A stretch of DNA of 9,840 nucleotides from Clostridiales bacterium (GCA_019422005.1 JAHZEF010000084.1:1-9840); one strand, 5' to 3'; positions 1 through 6,115 are shown, counted from the first letter of the stretch. The notes: generated from the letters alone by a model not told the origin. Program-made: numbers and translations.

Positions 1-1245
1 CAGGCCGTCGATGGTCAGCTCCTCCAGCGCCCGGCGCATACGCCGGATCGCCTCCAGCCGCGTCGGCGCATGAACAATGATTTTGGCCACCATGGAATCG
101 TAGTACGGAGAAATTTCATATCCGTTGTACATGCAGGTGTCAATCCTTACGCCGGGCCCCCCGGGGAAATACAGGAAATCCGCCTTGCCCGGGCAGGGCG
201 CGAATTCCCGCGCCGGATCCTCTGCGTTGATTCTGCATTCAATGGCATGGCCGGTGAGCCGCACCTGCTCCTGCGTCCTGCTCAGGCGGAGGCCGGCGGC
301 AATGCGGATCTGCTCCCGCACCAGATCCATGGAGGTAACCATCTCCGTCACGGGATGCTCCACTTGGATTCTGGTGTTCATTTCAATGAAATAAAACTGC
401 TGGTCCGGCGCCAGCACAAACTCAATGGTGCCGGCGTTTTCATAACCTGCAGCCCTGGCGGCCAGCACCGCCGCCTCCCCCATCTTCTCACGGAGCGCCG
501 GCGTCAGGGCATGGGAGGGCGTTTCCTCCATCAGCTTCTGGTTCTTCCGCTGCACAGAGCAGTCCCGCTCCCCCAGCTGGATGACGTTGCCGAATTTGTC
601 GGCCATAATCTGAAATTCAATATGGCGGGGGTTCAGAATCAGCTTTTCCAGGTACATCTCCTCGCTGCCGAAGCAGGCCGCCGATTCCGCGCGGGCCTCG
701 CGGAACAGTTCCTGCAGCTGCTCCCGCGCGAAGACGCGCCGCATTCCCCGGCCGCCGCCGCCGGCCGCCGCCTTGATCAACACGGGATATCCGATGGCAT
801 CGGCAATCCTCTGCGCCTCTTCCGCATCGCGCACCAGCCCGTCGGAACCCGGCACCACGGGCACGCCTACCGACTGCATCAGCGCTCTCGCCGCAGCCTT
901 GTTGCCCATTTTGCGAATCACATCCCCGCTGGGCCCGATAAACGCAAGCCCCGCATCACGGCAGGCGTCTGCAAACTCCGCGTTTTCCGACAGGAAACCG
1001 TATCCGGGGTGCACCGCGTCGCAGCCGGTGGCCTTGGCCACCGTTAAAATGGCGTCCATATTCAAATAGCTGTCCGCCGCCCGGGCCGGGCCGATACAGA
1101 CAGCCTGCCCGGCGAACAGCACATGAAGGGAATCGGCGTCCGCCGAGGAATACACGCCGACGGTGTCGATGCAGAGCTCCCGGCAGGCCCGCAGGATCCT
1201 GGCGGCGATCTCGCCCCGGTTGGCAATCAGAATTTTCTTAAACAT
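1..1245 (-). CDS. accC: Biotin carboxylase subunit of acetyl-CoA carboxylase (partial, 3' end outside window)
   Basis: Carboxylates the biotin carried by AccB using ATP and bicarbonate, the first half-reaction of malonyl-CoA synthesis for fatty acids. The minus-strand translation opens MFKKILIANRGEIAAR, the family's usual N-terminus. It contains HPGYGFLSEN (79-88), Lys116, the glycine-rich ATP loop KAAAGGGGRGM (158-168), and the active-site run EMNTRIQVEH (288-297). Arg292, Gln294, Val295, Glu296 and Arg338 fall at the same numbers as in the E. coli enzyme. 415 codons are present, and the family usually has about 450, so only about 35 residues are missing. The ATG at 1245 overlaps the end of accB by 8 bases, implying translational coupling. 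No frameshift or missing key residue was seen. Confidence 0.96.
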   Translation of the reverse strand, partial: MFKKILIANRGEIAARILRACRELCIDTVGVYSSADADSLHVLFAGQAVCIGPARAADSYLNMDAILTVAKATGCDAVHPGYGFLSENAEFADACRDAGLAFIGPSGDVIRKMGNKAAARALMQSVGVPVVPGSDGLVRDAEEAQRIADAIGYPVLIKAAAGGGGRGMRRVFAREQLQELFREARAESAACFGSEEMYLEKLILNPRHIEFQIMADKFGNVIQLGERDCSVQRKNQKLMEETPSHALTPALREKMGEAAVLAARAAGYENAGTIEFVLAPDQQFYFIEMNTRIQVEHPVTEMVTSMDLVREQIRIAAGLRLSRTQEQVRLTGHAIECRINAEDPAREFAPCPGKADFLYFPGGPGVRIDTCMYNGYEISPYYDSMVAKIIVHAPTRLEAIRRMRRALEELTIDGL

Positions 1246-1672
1246 GGCGGTAGCGCACCATCGGCGCATCAAAGGCCACCAGCGTCCCGTCCTCCACCAG
1301 CAGCTCCTCCACCACCAGATCGCAGGGCGCAGGGATCTCGCTCATGGTCTTCATGGCTTCAATCAGGCACAGCGTCTGCCCCTTGGAGACCCGGTCGCCG
1401 ACACAGACAAACGGTTCCGCCCCGGGCGCCGGCGCGGCATAGTAGGTGCCGACCAGCGGCGACCGCACCAGCTCCCCGGCCGGCGCGGCCGGTTCGCCGG
1501 ACGGTTCGGCCGGAACCGCCGCAGGCGCCGCCGCTGCGGCCGGCGGCGCAGCGGCAGGCTGCACGGCAGTCCGCTGCAGCTCCAGGCGGAATTCCCCATC
1601 CCGCAGCTTCAGGCTCTGCAAACCGCTGCGTGCAAAACGATCCATCAATTCATATAACTCCTGTTTTTCCAT
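1238..1672 (-). CDS. accB: Biotin carboxyl carrier protein of acetyl-CoA carboxylase
   Basis: Carries the covalently bound biotin that shuttles carboxylate between the biotin carboxylase AccC and the carboxyltransferase. The protein has 144 residues, near the family's usual 150. A short N-terminal segment (1-35) is followed by an Ala/Pro-rich flexible linker (about 36-66) and then the biotinyl domain (about 67-144). The biotinylated lysine is Lys108 in EAMKTMSEI. Most homologues have Met or Leu right after the lysine, whereas this one has Thr, a mild variation. The start lies 4 bases after the acpP stop and the end overlaps accC by 8 bases, so the three genes form one operon. Linker length and composition are normal for a BCCP. 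Confidence 0.95.
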   Translation of the reverse strand: MEKQELYELMDRFARSGLQSLKLRDGEFRLELQRTAVQPAAAPPAAAAAPAAVPAEPSGEPAAPAGELVRSPLVGTYYAAPAPGAEPFVCVGDRVSKGQTLCLIEAMKTMSEIPAPCDLVVEELLVEDGTLVAFDAPMVRYRHV

Positions 1673-1676
1673 GCTT

Positions 1677-1907
1677 TCACTCCGTATGTTCCTTTAAATA
1701 CTCCATAATGTCGCCAACTGTCTTCAGAGAAGGCAGCAGCTCGTCGGCAATGGTAACGCCGCACGCTTCCTCCAGCGCCATGCACAGTTCCACGGCCGCC
1801 AGGGAATCCGCTCTCAGATCCTCCCTGAGGCGTGCGTCGGGCGTGACGCTGTCCGCATCACAATTCAGCGTTTCCATAATCACGTCGCGTACCTGTTCAA
1901 ACGTCAT
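1677..1907 (-). CDS. acpP: Acyl carrier protein
   Basis: Carries growing acyl chains as thioesters on a 4'-phosphopantetheine arm during fatty-acid synthesis. The protein has 76 residues, the typical ACP length, and is acidic. The attachment site is Ser35 in the motif ADSLAAVEL, the family's D-S-L signature, followed by the usual Glu-rich helix II. The ATG at 1907 is preceded by a strong Shine-Dalgarno GGAGGTG (1913-1919, minus strand), which fixes the start. It is the first gene of the leftward unit acpP-accB-accC, with a promoter about 60-85 bases upstream. A carrier for another pathway is possible in principle, but the company of acc genes argues for fatty-acid synthesis. Confidence 0.94.
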   Translation of the reverse strand: MTFEQVRDVIMETLNCDADSVTPDARLREDLRADSLAAVELCMALEEACGVTIADELLPSLKTVGDIMEYLKEHTE

Positions 1908-1938
1908 CCGCGCACCTCCATACCACCGGATTAGTTAA

Positions 1939-1952
1939 ATATTTTGAAATAT
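1939..1952. promoter_or_regulatory. Candidate operator: short inverted repeat downstream of the acpP promoter
   Basis: The arms ATATTT and AAATAT are perfect inverted complements around a 2-base centre (TG). The repeat lies about 15-25 bases downstream of the -10 box, just after the expected transcription start and ahead of the acpP ribosome binding site. Fatty-acid operons of Firmicutes are often repressed by FapR or FabT binding near this position, but the sequence does not clearly match either consensus. AT-rich leaders make such palindromes by chance, so this is a weak call. Confidence 0.3.
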
Positions 1953-1965
1953 CCCATAATACCTA

Positions 1966-1993
1966 ATTTTAACACCAAACGCTCATAAGTCAA
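1966..1993 (-). promoter_or_regulatory. Sigma-A-type promoter of the acpP-accB-accC operon
   Basis: On the minus strand a -35 box TTGACT (1993-1988) is followed after 16 bases by a -10 box TAAAAT (1971-1966). A TG one base before the -10 box makes it an extended -10. The stretch is strongly AT-rich compared with the surrounding coding DNA. Transcription would start near 1959, leaving a leader of about 50 bases before acpP. The rest of the gene-free stretch up to 2231 holds the inverted repeat at 2155-2202 and little else that I can recognise. Confidence 0.6.
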
Positions 1994-2133
1994 GCACAAG
2001 TTTTCGTCGAAAAACAGAGCAAACCACCGGGAATCCGCTCTCTTTTCGGTTGATTTTCAAATCTTTCTCCGTCATTTACCCTTTGTAGGCACAACCGCTA
2101 AAAACCCCTTTGCACCCATGCCTGAATTTGGTG

Positions 2134-2162
2134 GAATTTCCGGGCCGCCGATTACAATAATA
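2134..2162 (+). promoter_or_regulatory. Possible sigma-G-like promoter for the spore protein unit
   Basis: GAATT (2134-2138) and AATAATA (2156-2162), 17 bases apart, resemble the forespore sigma-G consensus (GMATR, then CATWMTA), with one mismatch in each box. A sigma-G promoter is expected for an alpha/beta spore protein gene, and no better candidate was found upstream. The -10 box would overlap the left arm of the inverted repeat at 2155-2202. Tentative. Confidence 0.25.
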
Positions 2163-2202
2163 TGCGCCCGACGGTTGGCAAACCGACGGGCGCATATTAT
2201 TG
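2155..2202. repeat. 48-nt near-perfect inverted repeat between divergent units
   Basis: Two 22-base arms match with a single mismatch around a GGCA loop. The left arm begins CAATAATATGCGCCCG and the right arm ends CGGGCGCATATTATTG. The GC-rich core flanked by A/T-rich ends would work as a terminator hairpin in either direction, although only TTT follows on the plus strand and no T run on the minus strand. No gene inside the window ends just before it, so its target is unclear. It may insulate the divergent acpP and spore-protein units. Confidence 0.6.
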
Positions 2203-2231
2203 TTTGAAGAAAGAGAAAAGAGGAGAATAAG

Positions 2232-2351
2232 ATGAAATCAAGAGTCACAAACTGCCTACCGTCGGCTCCCCTTGGATCCTTCCGCGGGCCGGTATTTCAT
2301 TTGTTCCTTTTGACAGTTTCAGCTTACAGGATAAATTTGAATGGATTATGA
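2232..2351 (+). CDS. Hypothetical 39-residue leader ORF
   Basis: A short reading frame begins with ATG six bases after a clear Shine-Dalgarno (AGAGGAG, 2219-2225) and ends at a TGA that overlaps the next ATG (ATGA, 2348-2351). The product starts MKSRVTNCL and has a modest hydrophobic patch (HLFLLTV, 23-29). I recognise no family. The frame one base earlier (from 2231) is also open through to 2488 but has no ATG until 2348, so this could be the start of a frameshifted longer gene rather than an independent peptide. The strong ribosome binding site is the main support. Confidence 0.3.
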   Translation: MKSRVTNCLPSAPLGSFRGPVFHLFLLTVSAYRINLNGL

Positions 2352-2488
2352 ACGAATCAGAAACAAATTTTGAACTTTGCAGGATCAGCGGAACCTCTCT
2401 CCTGATTTCCCCGGCCAATCCGCCCGAGCGCCGCATGCCGCCATTTGCCGAAGCCTGTCTGAACTGCAAAAAATTTCCCTGCATATGA
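2348..2488 (+). CDS. Hypothetical 46-residue protein with a Cys-x2-Cys motif
   Basis: The frame runs from the ATG at 2348 to the TGA at 2486-2488. The C-terminal part reads EACLNCKKFPCI, giving a Cys-x2-Cys-x4-Cys pattern typical of zinc-binding knuckles. The stop overlaps the start of the next small frame (ATGA, 2485-2488), and that frame supplies another Cys-x2-Cys. This suggests one ancestral protein now split, or two coupled peptides. A run of six A (2468-2473) lies in the Cys codons; one more A would join the two frames. Base composition is lower in GC than in the flanking metabolic genes. Function unknown. Confidence 0.35.
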   Translation: MNESETNFELCRISGTSLLISPANPPERRMPPFAEACLNCKKFPCI

Positions 2489-2559
2489 AGCACGGCGGAT
2501 GGCAATGCTATGATTGTCCAAAGGGACCAAAAAGAATGAAGGAGGAGTTTGAATTATGA
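2485..2559 (+). CDS. Hypothetical 24-residue Cys-x2-Cys peptide upstream of the spore protein gene
   Basis: The frame begins at the ATG overlapping the previous stop and ends at a TGA that overlaps the ATG of the spore protein gene (ATGA, 2556-2559). The peptide contains GGWQCYDCPKG, a Cys-x2-Cys with a preceding Trp, followed by a basic tail. No Shine-Dalgarno lies directly upstream, so translation would rely on coupling or frameshifting from the upstream frame. The same frame is open back to a TTG at 2377, so a longer start is possible. It also contains the Shine-Dalgarno of the spore protein gene (around 2540-2546). No known family recognised. Confidence 0.3.
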   Translation: MKHGGWQCYDCPKGPKRMKEEFEL

Positions 2560-2750
2560 AGAGCAACAACAATGCAGTCGTTCCCGAAGCTCGCGAAGCC
2601 CTGGATAAGTTTAAGATGGAGGCCGCTTCCGAGGTTGGCGTCAACCTGAAGCAGGGCTACAACGGCAACCTGACTTCCCGCGAGGCCGGCAGCATCGGCG
2701 GCCAGATGGTCAAGAAGATGATCGAGGAATACGAGCGCAACATGAAGTAA
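2556..2750 (+). CDS. Alpha/beta-type small acid-soluble spore protein
   Basis: Coats and protects DNA in the dormant spore and is degraded by the GPR protease at germination. The product has 64 residues, a usual length for clostridial members. It shows the family's two conserved blocks: EAREALDKFKMEAASEVGV (11-29) and LTSREAGSIGGQMVKKMI (39-56). The GPR cleavage site is expected at Glu26 in the SEVG run. The ATG follows a GGAGGAG Shine-Dalgarno at about 10 bases and overlaps the stop of the preceding mini-ORF. A strong terminator follows 50 bases after the stop, so this is the last gene of its unit. It is the best marker that the host forms endospores. Confidence 0.94.
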   Translation: MKSNNNAVVPEAREALDKFKMEAASEVGVNLKQGYNGNLTSREAGSIGGQMVKKMIEEYERNMK

Positions 2751-2800
2751 TTCATGCCCGGCGCGTATCTGTTTGACAGCCTTCTGAAAAATGGATACGG

Positions 2801-2835
2801 GGACCTGACGGTACGCAAGTCCGTCAGGTCCTTTT
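2801..2835 (+). terminator. Intrinsic terminator after the spore protein gene
   Basis: Perfect 11-bp stem: GGACCTGACGG (2801-2811) pairs with CCGTCAGGTCC (2821-2831) across a 9-base loop, followed at once by TTTT. It separates the spore protein unit from the secreted paralog pair. Confidence 0.85.
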
Positions 2836-2883
2836 CCGTGTGCAGACCGGTCAGTTTGCGGAAAACGCCGCGCTTTTCCGGGG

Positions 2884-2889
2884 TATGAT
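2884..2889 (+). promoter_or_regulatory. Candidate -10 box for the first secreted paralog
   Basis: TATGAT lies 24 bases before the ATG at 2914, after the terminator. No good -35 box sits at 16-18 bases (GGAAAA or GAAAAC). The same block GGGTATGAT recurs in front of the second paralog, where a TTGACC box is present, which supports a shared, duplicated promoter. A transcript from here would have a leader of under 20 bases. Confidence 0.35.
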
Positions 2890-2913
2890 GGCAGAACAAG
2901 GAGGGATTTGCAG

Positions 2914-4383
2914 ATGAAATACGGAATTGTTCGAACCTGCCTTCTGCTGGCGGCCGCCCTGTCGGCTGCACTGGCGGCGGTTCAGCCGCCCGGCCTTGCC
3001 CTCGCCGCCCGGGAACTCCATGCGCAGCCGGACGCTTCCATCCGCACGCTGCATTTTACGAGGGGGGAGGCCGTTGTCGTATCGTCATCCGGCCGGGATG
3101 ACGCAAACCAGGTGACCAACCTGCGCCGGTTTTATTCCATATACAATGGGGACGCCGTCGTCATGGGGCGCGCAGGGGCCGGCCGGACGCTCCAGGAAGC
3201 CTGTGCGGCAGAGTTTTTCCTTCCCGCCGGTTCCGGAACCATCCGCTGGTATGACCCTGACGGCCAGCTCTGGCACGCCGCGGCGCTCAGCCCGTTTTCG
3301 CTCCGCGCGGGCTGCGCAGTCGTTACCATGAACCATGGCGGCGAAGCCCTGTTTTATACGCCGAAGGTTTATGAGCCGCAGGGGGCGGGTACGCTGCGGT
3401 ATCTCCCGGAACTGGACGGAAGCCTTGAGATTCAGGCCACGAAGGCCGGCTGGCGCATCCGGCTGGCCGTGCCGGCGCTTCCGGAGGGCTGCTTTGCAGA
3501 TTATACTGCGGTTTTTTCCTGCGGTTCCCTGTTTGAGGGCCCGGAAGTCCTGGACGCGTACTGGCGGAATTACACGCTGGATACCGAAGGCAAGTGGTGT
3601 TTTGACGGCTATTATTTCCCCTCGCCGGGCACTTACTCTCCCACCGGTGAAAACTGCCTCTACCGTCTGCCGGCAGCGTATCTCTGCAAAAGCTTCGCCT
3701 ACGGCGCGCCCTCTGTCCGGGCTGCGGAAGACCTGGCAGCCGCAACGCTGGACACCATGCTTCTGCAGCAAAACGCGTTGGGATACTTCCCCACGCTCCC
3801 GGAGAGCCAATGGCTCTCCGACTCCTACGGGATGGGCGGCGGTTTTTACGATACGCGCTTCAACACGGATCTGACGGAAATCTATACCAAATTTGACAGC
3901 TGGGCCCCGTGCGCGGAATTTGACGCGGCGCTCAACCGGTATTTCAGCTTTTTTCTGGAATTTGCCTCCGCCCATCATACGGAGACGTCCGGCGGCGGCT
4001 GGCTGGTGGAAGATTACTGGAGCCCCGGCGGGGGCAGGAAAACCCATACGTCCCTGAACCATCAGCTGGCCGAGATTCTGACGCTGTACCGCTCCGCCGG
4101 GCGGCTCAGCCGGCCGGATCTGTCGAAACTGGCGGACCGGATGCTGCAGGCAGTCTGCGACACCGCCTCCGGCTGGATCCGCAGCGACGGGAACCTGCAC
4201 TACGCAGTCTACGCCGACGGCAGCTTCGGCGGCGAGGACTATCCTTATCTCACGTACAACGACCTCTACAGCCTCCGACAATATCTGCAGGCGCACGGCA
4301 GGTCCGTTCCGGAACTGCAGGCCCTCATGGACGCAAAGCTCGCCTGGATGCATGCCAACGGCGTCACCGGATACCTTTCCTGA
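2914..4383 (+). CDS. Exported protein of unknown function, first of a tandem paralog pair
   Basis: 489 residues. The ATG at 2914 is chosen because AAGGAGGG (2898-2905) sits 8 bases upstream; a TTG two codons earlier is less likely. A signal peptide (about 1-31, hydrophobic core CLLLAAALSAALAAV) ends with an Ala-Leu-Ala cleavage site and has no lipobox Cys, so the protein is probably secreted. The N-terminal half (about 40-220) looks beta-rich. The C-terminal half is probably helical and carries conserved GFYDTRFNT (310-318), HHTET (354-358), GGWLVEDYW (361-369), THTSLNHQ (377-384), GNLHYAVYADG (426-436) and LTYNDL (446-451). The Leu-Asn-x2-x-Leu helix and Tyr/His/Asp-rich motifs loosely recall (alpha/alpha) toroid enzymes such as the C-terminal domain of glucuronyl C5-epimerases, but this is a weak inference from memory. 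I recognise no named family. The neighbour at 4503 is a close paralog. Confidence 0.9.
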   Translation: MKYGIVRTCLLLAAALSAALAAVQPPGLALAARELHAQPDASIRTLHFTRGEAVVVSSSGRDDANQVTNLRRFYSIYNGDAVVMGRAGAGRTLQEACAAEFFLPAGSGTIRWYDPDGQLWHAAALSPFSLRAGCAVVTMNHGGEALFYTPKVYEPQGAGTLRYLPELDGSLEIQATKAGWRIRLAVPALPEGCFADYTAVFSCGSLFEGPEVLDAYWRNYTLDTEGKWCFDGYYFPSPGTYSPTGENCLYRLPAAYLCKSFAYGAPSVRAAEDLAAATLDTMLLQQNALGYFPTLPESQWLSDSYGMGGGFYDTRFNTDLTEIYTKFDSWAPCAEFDAALNRYFSFFLEFASAHHTETSGGGWLVEDYWSPGGGRKTHTSLNHQLAEILTLYRSAGRLSRPDLSKLADRMLQAVCDTASGWIRSDGNLHYAVYADGSFGGEDYPYLTYNDLYSLRQYLQAHGRSVPELQALMDAKLAWMHANGVTGYLS

Positions 4384-4413
4384 TGCTCCGCGTCCGGAAT
4401 CTGCCGCCGGGGC

Positions 4414-4443
4414 TTGACCAGACCGGCCGCCACCGGGTATGAT
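4414..4443 (+). promoter_or_regulatory. Sigma-A-type promoter of the second secreted paralog
   Basis: -35 box TTGACC (4414-4419) and -10 box TATGAT (4438-4443) are 18 bases apart. No terminator is visible between the two paralogs, so the second gene may be both read through from the first and transcribed independently from here. Confidence 0.6.
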
Positions 4444-4456
4444 AGAAGGCAAAGGC

Positions 4457-4484
4457 GCACGGCAGGCCGCGCCGCCTGCCGTGC
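4457..4484 (+). other. Leader hairpin before the second secreted paralog
   Basis: Perfect 11-bp stem: GCACGGCAGGC (4457-4467) pairs with GCCTGCCGTGC (4474-4484) around a 6-base loop. It begins about 14 bases after the promoter's -10 box and ends about 24 bases before the Shine-Dalgarno. No T run follows, so it is not a standard terminator. It could stabilise the 5' end of the mRNA or bind a regulator. Confidence 0.5.
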
Positions 4485-4502
4485 CGCAGATTCCCCGCTG
4501 CT

Positions 4503-6050
4503 GTGAGAGGAGGGTTTTCCATCAGACGACGCATTTTCTTGCTTCCGGCGGCCATTGCCCTCGCCGCCGTTCTGCTGTCCGGCTGCGCCCCGGCCGCTCC
4601 GGAGGCGAACCCGCACCCGGAGCAGCCCGAAACGGAGCGGCAGGCCGGCGCGTCATCCGGCCCCCAACTCAGAACGCTGCATACGCAGCGCGGACTCGTC
4701 ACCGTTTCCACAGAGGCGCTGGACGGCGGTTCAGACCGCCATGCAGTGCAGCTGCGCCGTTATAAGCTTTTCAACGGAGACGACGTAGTTATGGGACGCT
4801 GCACCGCGGCTGACAGCCTCGGCAGCACTCAGACGTTTTCCTTCCCGCTGGACGCCGGCGGCGGCACCCTGCGCTGGTACGACGCCGCCGCGGCACAGTG
4901 GAATACCGAACCGCTGCAGGACGGCGTCATCCGCGCCGGCTGCGTCATCCTCACGGCGGACAGCGGCGGCGAATACCTGATCTATACGCCCAAAGTATAC
5001 GAGCTGCTGGAGCGCAGCACGGTGCGGCATCTTCCGGAGCTGGACGGCCGGATCCGGATCCGTACTTCCGGAGACAGCCGCGAGGCGGTGCTGGAAGTCC
5101 CGGGGCTTCCGGCCGGCTGTGCGGCGGATTTCACCGTCGTGCGTTCCCGGGACGCTCTGTTCGACTGGTCGGATGAGGCGGGATTCCAGGCCGCCTGGCC
5201 GGAGCACGACACGCTGGACGGTACCGGCAAGCTTTGCTTCGACGGCTACTATTATCAGTCGCCGTCCACCTACATCCCGTCGGGCGAGCACTGCTATTAC
5301 CGGCTCCCCGCCGCCTATCTCTGCAAGCATTATATTTTAAACGCCGACGGCATCCGCGCGGCCGAAGATCTGGCCATCGCCTCCATGGACACCATGGCCC
5401 AGCTTCAAAACCCCCTGGGGTATTTCCCGACGGAGCCGGAGAGCGAATGGCTCTCCGGGGACTACGGAATCGGGCCCGGGTTTTACGACACCCGGTTCAA
5501 CACAGAACTGGCGGAAAACTTCTATCGGATCGCCCAGTCGAACCGCTGCCGTGAATTTGACGCAGTCATGGAACGTTATTTCGACTTCTATCTCTCCTAC
5601 GCCTCGGCCCATCATACGGAAACCGCTTCCGGCGGCTGGCTGGTGGAGGATTATTACCACCCCGGCGGCGGCAGCAAAACGCACACTGCGCTGAATCATC
5701 AGCTGGCAGAAATTCTGACGCTTTACCATCATGCGGAGTACTTGGAGCGCCCAGAGCTGGCGGAACTGGGCGACCGGATGCTGCTGGCCATCCAGGATAC
5801 GGCGGCCGAATGGATCCGGGAAGACGGGAATCTGCACTACGCCGTTTACGCCGACGGCACCTACGGCGGGACAGATTACCCTTATCTGACCTATAACGAT
5901 CTCTTTCTGCTGAACCAGTATCTGTGTTCCGCAGGCCGATCCGTTCCGGAGCTGCAGCGGCTGATGGAGGCCAAACTCGGCTGGATGCAGCGCCAGGGCA
6001 TCACCGGTTATCTGCAGGACGGGGCCTCCCTCTCCGCCGGAAGCGCGTAA
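4503..6050 (+). CDS. Lipoprotein of unknown function, second of a tandem paralog pair
   Basis: 515 residues counted from a GTG at 4503. That GTG has no ribosome binding site, however. The strong AGGAGGG (4508-4514) points to an ATC at 4521, seven codons in, which would give a classic lipoprotein signal: three Arg, a hydrophobic core, and the lipobox LLSGC with Cys28 (GTG numbering). The mature protein is therefore probably anchored to the outer face of the membrane after a short Pro/Glu-rich spacer. The rest parallels the first paralog: GFYDTRFNT, HHTET, GGWLVEDYY (377-385), THTALNHQ, GNLHYAVYADG and LTYNDL are all kept. Across the last gap-free 128-residue block (377-504) my hand count is about 93 identities. 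It has an 11-residue C-terminal tail that the first lacks. Family and substrate are unknown; an extracellular carbohydrate-active role is only a guess. Confidence 0.9.
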   Translation: MRGGFSIRRRIFLLPAAIALAAVLLSGCAPAAPEANPHPEQPETERQAGASSGPQLRTLHTQRGLVTVSTEALDGGSDRHAVQLRRYKLFNGDDVVMGRCTAADSLGSTQTFSFPLDAGGGTLRWYDAAAAQWNTEPLQDGVIRAGCVILTADSGGEYLIYTPKVYELLERSTVRHLPELDGRIRIRTSGDSREAVLEVPGLPAGCAADFTVVRSRDALFDWSDEAGFQAAWPEHDTLDGTGKLCFDGYYYQSPSTYIPSGEHCYYRLPAAYLCKHYILNADGIRAAEDLAIASMDTMAQLQNPLGYFPTEPESEWLSGDYGIGPGFYDTRFNTELAENFYRIAQSNRCREFDAVMERYFDFYLSYASAHHTETASGGWLVEDYYHPGGGSKTHTALNHQLAEILTLYHHAEYLERPELAELGDRMLLAIQDTAAEWIREDGNLHYAVYADGTYGGTDYPYLTYNDLFLLNQYLCSAGRSVPELQRLMEAKLGWMQRQGITGYLQDGASLSAGSA

Positions 6051-6073
6051 TGCGCTTCCGGCGCCGCATTTTT
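6035..6073 (+). terminator. Terminator overlapping the stop codon of the second paralog
   Basis: Perfect 12-bp stem: CGCCGGAAGCGC (6035-6046) pairs with GCGCTTCCGGCG (6052-6063) around the loop GTAAT, which contains the TAA stop codon. TTTTT (6069-6073) follows after 5 bases. That gap is slightly longer than ideal, but the stem is very stable and lies just before the promoter of the next operon. Confidence 0.6.
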
Positions 6074-6115
6074 CGGGAAATTGCGCTTCTCCATGCCAAT
6101 CTTCTCCGAAAAGGC

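Noticed and set aside
70..1047. Plus-strand frame opposite accC
   Set aside because: The minus strand encodes biotin carboxylase with residues at E. coli positions; the plus frame is a shadow.
2014..2048. AGAGC and GCTCT pair followed by T-rich sequence, a possible plus-strand terminator
   Set aside because: Only 5 bp with a long loop, and no gene ends upstream on that strand.
2245..2644. Minus-strand frames opposite the mini-ORFs and the spore protein gene
   Set aside because: No ribosome binding site or recognisable motif, and the SASP gene is certain on the plus strand.
2773..2801. TTGACA box followed after 17 bases by TACGGG, a possible promoter for the first secreted gene
   Set aside because: The -10 match is poor and the start would fall inside the terminator at 2801-2835, so any transcript would stop at once.
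3085..4452. Long open frame on the minus strand opposite the first secreted paralog
   Set aside because: It mirrors the plus-strand gene, has no family motif and no ribosome binding site; high GC with GC-rich third positions opens antisense frames.
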